DNA from: Clostridia bacterium
GTDB taxonomy: Bacteria; Bacillota; Clostridia; Oscillospirales; CAG-272
Direction: 5' to 3'
Length of the DNA stretch: 6,853 nucleotides
Assembly: GCA_017621015.1 (NCBI GenBank)
Contig: JAGAUC010000105.1
Coordinates: forward strand, 1-6,853
A model generated the notes under the pieces. It had not been told where the DNA came from, ran no database searches, and was given only the letters and a program-made list of their open reading frames with translations. The translations under genes were made by a program, and so were the position numbers. How positions within the stretch are numbered: the stretch's first letter is position 1; every line of letters begins with the position of its first letter. This document shows, one piece after another, positions 1 through 5,920 of the stretch.

Positions 1-515
1 AGCTTGCCCGTCCACATATCCCACTGAACCTTCTGGTGAGTGTTGTCCACGTAGCACTTCACGTCGATGAGATCAGCGAACGCCTTGATCGAAGCGCCAA
101 CGCCGTAGATAATAACGACCTGACCGTCCTTTCTCTCAAGAGCCTTCTTCATCTCCTCGATGGCGCTCGGGCACATAATGTCCTCAACCACACCAAACTT
201 GTTGACCTTACCGAAACCGGGGTCGTCGGTTACGAAGGGCTGATTGTACGCGATGATCTCCTCACGAGACTTAAAGAGCTTTTCCGCCCCGATGAGAACG
301 ACCTTTGCGCCCTCCACCTTGTCGGCAACGGCCTTGGCGATCTTTGCAAAATCGATACCGTACCAACCGTCGATGGCAATGTTCTTGTTACCGCCCTTTA
401 CGAGAGCAGCAAGGGCACTTGCCACCTTGTCCCAGCCAAAAATGACCGAGTCCTTGTTCTGCGCGGAAATAACAATTTTGTTATCCGCATTCTTAATGGA
501 TTCATAAACCGGCAT
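1..515 (-). CDS. Class I mannose-6-phosphate isomerase-like protein, N-terminal part (cut by window edge)
   Basis: This is an open frame of 171 complete codons from an ATG at 515 that runs off the left edge, so only the N-terminal domain is visible. The start follows a clear purine-rich ribosome site (AGGAAAGG, about 524-531). The visible part resembles, from memory, the extra N-terminal domain of the long (about 580-residue) class I mannose-6-phosphate isomerases of gut bacteria. Shared signs are the segment KSREEIIAYNQPFVTDDPGF near residues 82-101, the strand VVIIYGVGAS at 133-142, and an acidic/aromatic run ending in WDMW (165-168). That domain looks like a degenerate nucleoside-kinase-type fold. 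The stretch IAIDGWYGID (47-56) sits where a P-loop would be but lacks the GxxGxGK(T/S) pattern, so kinase activity is unlikely. The full enzyme would interconvert mannose-6-phosphate and fructose-6-phosphate in the cytoplasm, but the catalytic cupin part is outside the window. It is the last visible gene of the mannosidase operon, which fits the role. The coding frame is certain; the family call is moderate. Confidence 0.6.
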   Translation of the reverse strand, partial: MPVYESIKNADNKIVISAQNKDSVIFGWDKVASALAALVKGGNKNIAIDGWYGIDFAKIAKAVADKVEGAKVVLIGAEKLFKSREEIIAYNQPFVTDDPGFGKVNKFGVVEDIMCPSAIEEMKKALERKDGQVVIIYGVGASIKAFADLIDVKCYVDNTHQKVQWDMWTGK

Positions 516-523
516 ACTAAAAA

Positions 524-531
524 CCTTTCCT
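524..531 (-). promoter_or_regulatory. Ribosome binding site of the isomerase-like gene
   Basis: AGGAAAGG on the minus strand ends eight bases before the ATG at 515. It supports that start and independent ribosome loading after the 52-base intergenic gap. Confidence 0.6.
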
Positions 532-542
532 TTCTTTTATTT

Positions 543-573
543 ATTATAATTCGGACACTCTGCCCGATTACAA
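543..573 (-). promoter_or_regulatory. Possible weak internal promoter before the isomerase-like gene
   Basis: The only sizeable gap within the operon (516-567) contains a perfect TATAAT on the minus strand (548 to 543). A TTGTAA hexamer lies 19 bases upstream (573 to 568) and overlaps the stop codon of the FIST gene. TTGTAA is also the -35 hexamer of the predicted main operon promoter. The spacing is longer than the preferred 17, there is no TGn extension, and AT-rich gaps produce TATAAT by chance. A secondary promoter for the last gene is possible but weakly supported. Confidence 0.25.
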
Positions 574-1437
574 CCTTGACTTGATTCTGAGCCCCGAGAG
601 CATCAGATTGGCAAATTCGCTTTGCCCATCGGCATAGCAGACCTCTCCAAACAGGAAAAGTCCTACCCCGCGCGTATGCAGTTTTTCAGGCAAAATGCCC
701 CGAAGCCCTGCACAACCGAAGATCACCGTGTCTGCATCGCCATAAAAGGCCTGCATACGCTCTTGCACCTTGTCCCTTGGCACGTAACGAAGAAGCATTC
801 GTCTCTCAAGATCACGTCCCGAGCGAATTTCGCCATCCACGAGCGAGAGATGCGCATTGTTTCCACGAAGATCCGACAAGGTCAGATGCTCAAAGTCATC
901 GGGCGAGAACCCGAGCTTGGCTTTTTGCTCTGCCAACCAGACTCGCGGATCGTTTCCGTCGATGCTGTCAATCCTTCGCGGATCGGAAAATACGACCTCA
1001 TGCTCCCCAAGAATTTCATGATGAATGTTCTCACGAAGCACCTCAAACCCGTATCTCTCATCACACACAAGAAGGATTGCCGCCTGTCCGCCGCCTGTCA
1101 GAAGCGCGCCTTTTCCCGTTTCGGGACAAATGGCCGCACCGCCGCCCACAAAGGGAATCTCCAGACGGCTTTGAAGCTCGCGAAGAAACGCATTTTCTCC
1201 GCCTGCATTTCCAAACAGCACAATACCAACCTGCCACGCCTTTTTCGGAAGCCGATCCAGCTTCGCAAGGCATTCCTCATAGCTTCCCGCGAGCATATCG
1301 CCCCACAGGTCATTCGGAAGCGCTATCGAGGCGGCCGCCCTCTCATTCTCCGCACCGACAAAGCCAAAGGTTGCCGCTCCGAAGCTGTCTGCAGGCACAC
1401 CGTAGGACGGAGTAAAAAATTCCAGCTTCATACTCAC
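568..1437 (-). CDS. Stand-alone FIST-domain protein (putative small-ligand sensor)
   Basis: This 289-residue protein matches the FIST sensory family by pattern. The N-terminal half has alternating strands and glycine-rich turns (VGIVLFGNAGG at 70-80, IPFVGGGAAICPETGKGAL at 94-112, then a hydrophobic strand AAILLVC at 119-125). The C-terminal half has the FIST_C hallmarks: a Cys-Gly core strand, VIFGCAGLRGIL at 238-249, and a closing GVGLFLFGEVCYAD (257-270), corresponding to the usual G-F-x-x-GE element. FIST domains are normally fused to histidine kinases, chemoreceptors or GGDEF/EAL outputs and are thought to bind small ligands. Here no output domain, signal peptide or membrane segment is visible. 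The frame starts at a GTG (1437) immediately after the TAA of the lyxose-isomerase gene. An ATG two codons later (1431) is an equally good start. Neither has a strong Shine-Dalgarno site, so translation is probably coupled to the upstream gene. Its role in mannose use is unknown; ligand sensing or binding is an inference. Confidence 0.7.
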   Translation of the reverse strand: MSMKLEFFTPSYGVPADSFGAATFGFVGAENERAAASIALPNDLWGDMLAGSYEECLAKLDRLPKKAWQVGIVLFGNAGGENAFLRELQSRLEIPFVGGGAAICPETGKGALLTGGGQAAILLVCDERYGFEVLRENIHHEILGEHEVVFSDPRRIDSIDGNDPRVWLAEQKAKLGFSPDDFEHLTLSDLRGNNAHLSLVDGEIRSGRDLERRMLLRYVPRDKVQERMQAFYGDADTVIFGCAGLRGILPEKLHTRGVGLFLFGEVCYADGQSEFANLMLSGLRIKSRL

Positions 1438-2103
1438 TTACAGCTCATTTACCAGCAAAAATTCCGCCGCCACGTCCTCCTCAATGTCCGAGAAGCGTCC
1501 CGTGGGCTCATAAAAACGGTTATCGTTCGTATCGTCATTGCACATCGAGACCTCGCCAACCATAACCTTGCCCTTGCCCTTTTCGCCCCAGAAGCTGTGG
1601 TACAGCCCCTGCTGCATGGTCATGCTCTGACCGGGCTTCAGACAAACGATCGAGCCGGCGGGCACCGTATACTGACGGCCGTCCGAGTAGATAGTCACGT
1701 CACCTGTGAGGTCCAGCTGCTCGTCCTTGGTGCTGTTGTATACCTTGATGAGAAGATTTCCGCCGCCGCGGTTGATGATGTCCTCCATCTTCTTCCAATG
1801 GAAGTGCATTGGCGTCACCTGCTCCTCCTCGACCACCATGATCTTCTCGGCGTAGGGCTTGGGGTACTTGCCAAAGCAGCCGTTGCGGATGGTCAAGAGA
1901 AACAGGCCGACCTTATAAAAATCACCGCTTCCGAAATCGGTCACGTCCCAGCCGATCTGACAGTCACGCATCTCTTTGTATTCCTCGGAGAGATTTTTCC
2001 ACTCCTCAATGCCCCAATATGCAAAGGGCGGAAGCTTGAAGCCCTGCGATTCGATGAACGCACGGTTTTCCAGGATCAAACGGTTCAGTTCACTTCTCTT
2101 CAT
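1438..2103 (-). CDS. D-lyxose isomerase family cupin (D-lyxose/D-mannose isomerase)
   Basis: This 221-residue protein closely matches the YdaE-type D-lyxose isomerase family (EC 5.3.1.15), which converts D-lyxose to D-xylulose and usually also interconverts D-mannose and D-fructose. The N-terminus (MKRSELNRLI), the segment GWDVTDFGSGDF (51-62), KYPKPYAEKIM (79-89) and the signature MHFHWKKMEDIINRGGGN (99-116) are family hallmarks. The cupin metal ligands are all present: His100 and His102 in HFHW, Glu107, and His169 in GLYHSFWG. They are expected to bind a divalent metal such as manganese. The length is normal for the family and nothing is truncated. The ATG at 2103 has a good AGGAG site seven bases upstream, inside the end of the epimerase gene, and the two genes overlap by 14 bases. 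In this operon, downstream of a mannosidase, the physiological substrate is more likely free D-mannose than lyxose; that is an inference from context. The enzyme is cytoplasmic. Confidence 0.9.
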   Translation of the reverse strand: MKRSELNRLILENRAFIESQGFKLPPFAYWGIEEWKNLSEEYKEMRDCQIGWDVTDFGSGDFYKVGLFLLTIRNGCFGKYPKPYAEKIMVVEEEQVTPMHFHWKKMEDIINRGGGNLLIKVYNSTKDEQLDLTGDVTIYSDGRQYTVPAGSIVCLKPGQSMTMQQGLYHSFWGEKGKGKVMVGEVSMCNDDTNDNRFYEPTGRFSDIEEDVAAEFLLVNEL

Positions 2104-2983
2104 AATTTTCTCCTATCGTAATTGACCAAGTATTTGTATATGTTTCGCCCGTCGGCAAAGCGACAAGATCACTCTGACAGGCAAGATCCTCCACAATGCC
2201 GTCCCGCGACGGAAGCGACGTCCACGGCTCGATGCACACAAAGGGCGCCTGTGAGCAATTGGTGTGCCAGAAGCCCAGATAATTCATTTGCGGGTATGCT
2301 ACCGTCACCGAAAGATCGGTCTTGTCCGATTTCAGCGTGACCGCCTTGGCCATATGGCGAAGGATCACCGCATCGTGATCGAAAAGCTCGTGCCTCAAGG
2401 GCAACCTTCTGCCCATCTCCAGGGGAAAGGGCGTGTCGCATCCATTCACAAAAAAGCTTTCGGTAAATCCGACTCGCCATGGCTTGCAAGGCTCGGAAAA
2501 CTCCATATAGTAGTCCTCAAAGCAAGTGTCCTTCGTAAGCGGGAGCCGAAAGCCCGGATGTCCGCCAATGCCAAAAAACATAGTCTCCTCGCTTTTGTTC
2601 CGCACGCGGTAGGTCACCTCAAGGCGCGCACCGCAAAGCTCATAGCCAACAGCAAAGGAAAACCGAAACGGATATTGCGAGCGCGTCTGCTCGTTGTCCG
2701 TAAGCTCCAACTCAAGCACGCCATCCTCCTGCCTTCTTAGGCAAAACCGCGAGATCGGCGCAAAGCCGTGTTCGGGCATCGGGTAAGCCTTTCCTTTGTA
2801 GGTGCACATCCCTTCGGTGGGGATAGCCACATAGGGAAAAATGTTCAGCGCACGATCCTTCCAGTATGTCGGATCGCCCTGCCACAGATATTCCCTGCCA
2901 TCCGGCGTTTGTATGGATTGCAACTCGGCACCGATCTCGCTCACGGTAACCTGCAGCTGTTGGTTTTTCAGCGTATACAGCAT
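2090..2983 (-). CDS. Aldose 1-epimerase family protein (LacX-type mutarotase)
   Basis: This 297-residue beta-sandwich protein belongs to the aldose 1-epimerase superfamily, LacX-like branch. These enzymes interconvert alpha and beta anomers of free sugars in the cytoplasm. Hallmarks in order are EIGAELQSI (16-24), YLWQGDPTYWKDRALNIFP (32-50), HGFAP at 72-76, the GGHPGF motif with His142, and IEPW with Glu252. His72/His142 and Glu252 correspond to the expected active-site acid and base. The sequence after the FP at 49-50 (YVAIPTEG) departs from the common FPxVG pattern, so substrate preference may differ. The ATG at 2983 lies five bases after the mannosidase stop codon and lacks a strong Shine-Dalgarno site, which suggests coupled translation. 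The gene end overlaps the lyxose isomerase gene by 14 bases. In context it would equilibrate the mannose anomers released by the hydrolase so that the next isomerase receives its preferred anomer. The family is firm; the substrate is inferred. Confidence 0.85.
   Translation of the reverse strand: MLYTLKNQQLQVTVSEIGAELQSIQTPDGREYLWQGDPTYWKDRALNIFPYVAIPTEGMCTYKGKAYPMPEHGFAPISRFCLRRQEDGVLELELTDNEQTRSQYPFRFSFAVGYELCGARLEVTYRVRNKSEETMFFGIGGHPGFRLPLTKDTCFEDYYMEFSEPCKPWRVGFTESFFVNGCDTPFPLEMGRRLPLRHELFDHDAVILRHMAKAVTLKSDKTDLSVTVAYPQMNYLGFWHTNCSQAPFVCIEPWTSLPSRDGIVEDLACQSDLVALPTGETYTNTWSITIGENYEEK
2110..2114 (-). promoter_or_regulatory. Ribosome binding site of the lyxose isomerase gene, inside the epimerase gene
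   Basis: AGGAG on the minus strand ends six bases before the ATG at 2103. It lies within the last codons of the aldose epimerase gene, so it supports both the start chosen and tight translational linkage of the two overlapping genes. Confidence 0.7.
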
Positions 2984-2988
2984 GGCGC

Positions 2989-5778
2989 TTACGGCTTTAC
3001 ACGAACGGTCTCGATCGCATGAGCCGCGATCGTCTTTTCGTATACCTCTGTGCCAAGCGTGATCCCGGCCACGCCATCCGCGTCACCCTTGTTCCAGATC
3101 AAAAAGGCGTCGTCCGCAACATCCACAAGCTGCATATTCTCGCCCGAAAGCTTCGCTACGCTCTCCCTGCGGGAAAGCTCAGCCACCCTCTCGGGATGCT
3201 TAAATATCGACGTCAGCGGCTGCTTTATGCACTCTGCAAAGCGCTCAAGCCGTGAAAGCTCGGCGTCTCCGCTCTCGGTGGTAAACGAATATCGGAGCGT
3301 AAAGGTAGCCGGCTCGGACACAAGGAAGTTGGTGCCGAAATTGGTGCAGGAGATCACGGAGTAGATGCCACCCTTTTGGAAGTCCTCCACCGTCGGCGGC
3401 TCGTGGATCACCTTATCAATGTCCAGATAACAGCGATGTGCCGTCGAAATATAAAAATCGCGAAATTCCGAGAAGGTATACACGCTGCTCTCACGCGAGG
3501 CGCAGATCACCGAGCGGTCGCCCGCCCTTTCGTACTGCTTGACCCAGCCTACCGCACAGCAAACGTCCTGGTAGGCGCCAAGGAGCAGATCGTCCGCCGG
3601 CTTTTTGATATGCAAGGAGGCGTCATAACTGAAGGCACAATCCTCGCCCGCAAACGGGAAAGCGATCGCGGTTGTGAGCATCGGCGTCTCGTCGCGGACG
3701 ATCTTATAGTCCACGTCAAGGCGCTTAAGACCATTCCAAAGCGTCAGGCACATGGTAACCGTAGGCATTCCCACAATCTTGGTCTTGAGGTACATACGGG
3801 AATGCACCGCCGAGAGCTCGGTCCTCACGTGCTTCCACGCGGCCGATGCCTTATCCTTATAATCGTGTGTGCGAACGAGCAGCTGTCCAAAGACCTGCCC
3901 CTCAGAGACAAGCTCCGTGCCGTCCATCTTGTCGGTGATACCGATCAGGCCGTCCTTCAGCTCCACGCGGTAAAACTCGTTTTCGATGACCCTTTGTGTG
4001 TTCTTTTTCTCCTTTTCCTTTTTGCGACAGGGCACCAAGGAATACGAGCGATAGCCAAAGGGCGGGATTTTTTCACCGACAAAACGAAGGAGCATTTTGA
4101 TGCCCTTGGGATTCTCAAAGAAGCCGTAGCGGTCGGTGCCGCCGCCAAGTCCCAGCCTCTGACCGGCGTAAAGCACCGGCTCACAAATATCCTCGATGGT
4201 GTGTAAGCTGAACGGCACCTCTCTGCCCTCATCGTCCACCACCTTGAAGCGTCCTTTCAGGAATGCCCCCTGCGGGTTGTAGTGGAAGCGATCGGCCACC
4301 TGCGCGATCTTCAGATCGCCGTATGACGTAAGACGCAGATACTGTCCGCTGTTGTCAAGCTCGCGCATGCTTGCCTCTACGGGTGCTGTGACCTCGTGCG
4401 CGGTCGGATTGAAAACGACCAGGAGCGGATGCTCGCTCTTTTCGCGGATGCCGTCCGCGATCCGAGCCATGGCCTTTTGCTGCATCTCATAGATCCGGCT
4501 GGCACTTTGGTACGCATACAGCTTGCGCTCATGAAGCGAAGCCACCGCGCAAGGGCCTGCCGGGAAATGGAAGCCCGTGCAATGCTCGTCATAGCGAAGC
4601 ACCGACCTCTCGATCTTCTCCATAAGCTCTGCGCTCGGTTTTTCGCCCGTAAGCCGCTCATTCATAAAGGCAAGCGCCTTGGCGGACTTGAAATCGTGGC
4701 GGTTGCGCCCCTGCTCGGTCGCCGTGTCGGGCATCGAAAGGTAGCCCAGCGGATAGTCGGTTCCCGGCACGTCGCCCCTAACGGTCTTAAGCGTGGAAAT
4801 GTATTTTTCAAATTCACGGTAAAACTTGGTATTGGTGGACATCACCAGCTTTGGCGACACGTACTCCTCGTTCCATTTGCGGATAAACTCGCAATAGCCC
4901 TCGGTGTACGGAGAGTTGTCCTGATTGCCGCCCAGCACCGGAAGGCGAAGCACGTCATACGGATAATCGCCCTCATACAGCGTCGACAAAAATGCGTCGA
5001 TGCTTTCGCGGTTTGGGTAGGTCGCATAATACTGCTCGGTCGCCCACATCAGAAGCTTTTTGCCGTCGTCCGACTCCCAGATCAGTCCACCGGGAAGTGC
5101 GTGACCGAGCTCCTTTTCCAGCTGCCACGGGGCGGGAAGCTTGACGTTGCCCCACGCGTGGTAGGTCGGGAAGCCCATCACCAGCATCCGCACACCGCTG
5201 TCACACAGCGCGCGGCACAGGCCGTACGAAAAGCCGGGAATGTCGTTGTGTGTAGCCGAAAGCACCTCAAAGCCGTGCGCCTTGGCAAACTCCACCGACG
5301 GCTTTGTATAGGAATACAGCTCGGCGTGCTCCATCACCTCGGTGATCATATTGCCGTAGGAGGCGCCCAGTTCAAAGCGACCGCTCTTCAGATGTGCGAT
5401 CATCTTCTCCACGTATGCGGGAGGTGCGCTTTGGAGAAACGCCTCAAGCGACCAAAACTGCTCAATGCTGATGCGGTATTCCTTGTCTCTGTCCGCCGCC
5501 TCGATAGCCGCGCAAAGCGACCTTACGTGTTTGGCAATCACCTCGGACGAAAGGTCGGTATAGCCAATGTCATGGTGCGAGGTGAGCACCACGTGGGCGG
5601 TCATAGCCTTGATGGGCTTCTGAAGTACCCGAAGCGTCTGCCCGTGATGGCGAAATTCGGTCATCTGCTCGGTCTCAACCACCGGCAAAAGTACTTCTTC
5701 ACCATTGACGTATATACATTGGTACAGCTTATTATCTATCTTTTTGATTTTGAGAGTAGGAAGAATGGAAATGCTCAA
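2989..5778 (-). CDS. Glycoside hydrolase family 38 (alpha-mannosidase-type) protein
   Basis: This 929-residue protein has GH38 architecture. A short N-terminal beta region (1-55) comes first, then the catalytic domain opening with HVVLTSHHDIGYTD (62-75), whose His68 and Asp70 fit the first two zinc ligands. THNDIPGFS (176-184) has the D-x-x-G-x-S spacing of the GH38 nucleophile motif, with Asp179 as candidate nucleophile. GGNQDNSPYTEG (283-294) follows, then YDEHCTGF (396-403), where His399 would be the last zinc ligand. The middle and C-terminal beta domains carry typical elements: VVFNPTAHEV (454-463) and VIENEFYRVEL (597-607) after a lysine-rich linker near 586-592. There is no signal peptide, so it should act in the cytoplasm on imported oligosaccharide. 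The start is a TTG, supported by an AAAAGGAG site nine bases upstream and the lack of an earlier in-frame ATG. It is first in the operon, five bases before the epimerase gene. GH38 members also include mannosylglycerate and other mannoside hydrolases, so the exact substrate is open. Confidence 0.85.
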   Translation of the reverse strand: MSISILPTLKIKKIDNKLYQCIYVNGEEVLLPVVETEQMTEFRHHGQTLRVLQKPIKAMTAHVVLTSHHDIGYTDLSSEVIAKHVRSLCAAIEAADRDKEYRISIEQFWSLEAFLQSAPPAYVEKMIAHLKSGRFELGASYGNMITEVMEHAELYSYTKPSVEFAKAHGFEVLSATHNDIPGFSYGLCRALCDSGVRMLVMGFPTYHAWGNVKLPAPWQLEKELGHALPGGLIWESDDGKKLLMWATEQYYATYPNRESIDAFLSTLYEGDYPYDVLRLPVLGGNQDNSPYTEGYCEFIRKWNEEYVSPKLVMSTNTKFYREFEKYISTLKTVRGDVPGTDYPLGYLSMPDTATEQGRNRHDFKSAKALAFMNERLTGEKPSAELMEKIERSVLRYDEHCTGFHFPAGPCAVASLHERKLYAYQSASRIYEMQQKAMARIADGIREKSEHPLLVVFNPTAHEVTAPVEASMRELDNSGQYLRLTSYGDLKIAQVADRFHYNPQGAFLKGRFKVVDDEGREVPFSLHTIEDICEPVLYAGQRLGLGGGTDRYGFFENPKGIKMLLRFVGEKIPPFGYRSYSLVPCRKKEKEKKNTQRVIENEFYRVELKDGLIGITDKMDGTELVSEGQVFGQLLVRTHDYKDKASAAWKHVRTELSAVHSRMYLKTKIVGMPTVTMCLTLWNGLKRLDVDYKIVRDETPMLTTAIAFPFAGEDCAFSYDASLHIKKPADDLLLGAYQDVCCAVGWVKQYERAGDRSVICASRESSVYTFSEFRDFYISTAHRCYLDIDKVIHEPPTVEDFQKGGIYSVISCTNFGTNFLVSEPATFTLRYSFTTESGDAELSRLERFAECIKQPLTSIFKHPERVAELSRRESVAKLSGENMQLVDVADDAFLIWNKGDADGVAGITLGTEVYEKTIAAHAIETVRVKP

Positions 5779-5787
5779 CGATGTCTG

Positions 5788-5795
5788 CTCCTTTT
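5788..5795 (-). promoter_or_regulatory. Ribosome binding site deciding the TTG start of the GH38 gene
   Basis: AAAAGGAG on the minus strand lies nine bases upstream of the TTG at 5778. No ATG or GTG is better placed. The next in-frame ATG codons (residues 39 and 59) are far from any such site and would remove the N-terminal beta region, so the TTG is the likely start. Confidence 0.75.
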
Positions 5796-5802
5796 GTCAA
5801 AT

Positions 5803-5831
5803 GCCGAGGTGAAAAACAAGTTTTCATCGGC
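5803..5831 (-). promoter_or_regulatory. Leader hairpin at the 5' end of the operon transcript
   Basis: The arms GCCGA-TGAAAA (minus strand, from 5831) and TTTTCA-CC-TCGGC pair perfectly over 11 base pairs, apart from a two-base bulge at 5808-5809, around a five-base loop (5816-5820). With the predicted transcript start near 5835, the hairpin begins about four bases from the mRNA 5' end and finishes eight bases before the ribosome site. It could stabilise the mRNA 5' end or influence translation. The same dyad (TGAAAA N5 TTTTCA) could instead be a protein-binding operator in DNA. Confidence 0.5.
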
Positions 5832-5841
5832 TTGCAAATTT

Positions 5842-5870
5842 ATTATATCAGTTCACTCTTGACATTACAA
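5842..5870 (-). promoter_or_regulatory. Promoter of the mannosidase operon
   Basis: On the minus strand a TTGTAA -35 hexamer (5870 to 5865) is followed, after exactly 17 bases, by TATAAT (5847 to 5842). The -10 is preceded by TG with one intervening base, making an extended -10. The -10 box is perfect and the -35 matches four of six consensus bases, which leaves room for an activator. Initiation is expected near 5835, giving a leader of about 57 bases before the TTG start codon. Confidence 0.75.
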
Positions 5871-5887
5871 GGAAAAAATGATATAAT
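5859..5887 (+). promoter_or_regulatory. Perfect-consensus sigma-A promoter of the AraC-family regulator
   Basis: TTGACA (5859-5864), a 17-base spacer and TATAAT (5882-5887) match the housekeeping consensus at every position, and the -10 also has the TGn extension. Initiation is expected near the A at 5894, giving a leader of about 27 bases. Such a promoter should be strong by default, which suggests that it is held down by repression or by competition with the abutting operon promoter. Confidence 0.85.
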
Positions 5888-5910
5888 AAATGGACAAATT
5901 TTTACTTTTT

Positions 5911-5916
5911 GAGGGG
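5911..5916 (+). promoter_or_regulatory. Ribosome binding site choosing the ATG start of the regulator
   Basis: GAGGGG lies four bases before the ATG at 5921. A TTG at 5909 is in frame but overlaps this site and has none of its own, so the ATG is preferred. Confidence 0.7.
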
Positions 5917-5920
5917 TATT

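Larger units (their letters stand above)
5838..5891. repeat. 13-base perfect inverted repeat carrying both -10 boxes
   Basis: TGATATAATAAAT occurs on the plus strand at 5879-5891 and on the minus strand at 5850-5838, with 28 bases between the arms. The dyad axis falls between 5864 and 5865, exactly where the two -35 boxes abut. The half-sites next to the axis share CTTG but are otherwise only partly symmetrical. Confidence 0.8.

Noticed and set aside
363..392. Possible Walker A nucleotide-binding loop in the isomerase-like gene (residues about 42-51).
   Set aside because: The sequence GNKNIAIDGW lacks the GxxGxGK(T/S) pattern, so ATP binding cannot be claimed.
552..566. A small hairpin (CGGGCA-GAG-TGTCCG on the minus strand, one G-U pair) just after the FIST stop codon, considered as a terminator.
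   Set aside because: The stem is only six pairs and is followed by AATTATAATAAAT rather than a T-run, so termination there is unlikely.
36..584. A 182-codon plus-strand frame at the left edge.
   Set aside because: It mirrors the minus-strand isomerase-like gene, which has a proper ribosome site and recognisable sequence, and it crosses the intergenic gap and the end of the FIST gene.
622..2121. A 499-codon open frame on the plus strand, opposite the FIST and lyxose isomerase genes.
   Set aside because: It is antisense to two genes with clear family motifs, crosses their boundary, resembles no protein family I recognise, and is explained by codon bias in the true genes leaving few stops in the opposite frame.
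5810..5826. TGAAAA N5 TTTTCA in the operon leader, considered as a catabolite-repression (cre) site.
   Set aside because: It is 17 bases with the wrong spacing and lacks the central CG of the cre consensus; a leader hairpin or another operator is more plausible.
4396..5862. A 488-codon open frame on the plus strand opposite the 5' half of the GH38 gene.
   Set aside because: It lies opposite conserved catalytic motifs, its translation is rich in Arg, His and Leu in the manner of antisense frames, and it runs through the operon leader; no promoter or ribosome site supports it.
5909..5920. TTG at 5909 as the start of the regulator (four extra residues).
   Set aside because: The TTG overlaps the GAGGGG ribosome site and has none of its own; the ATG at 5921 is correctly placed behind it.
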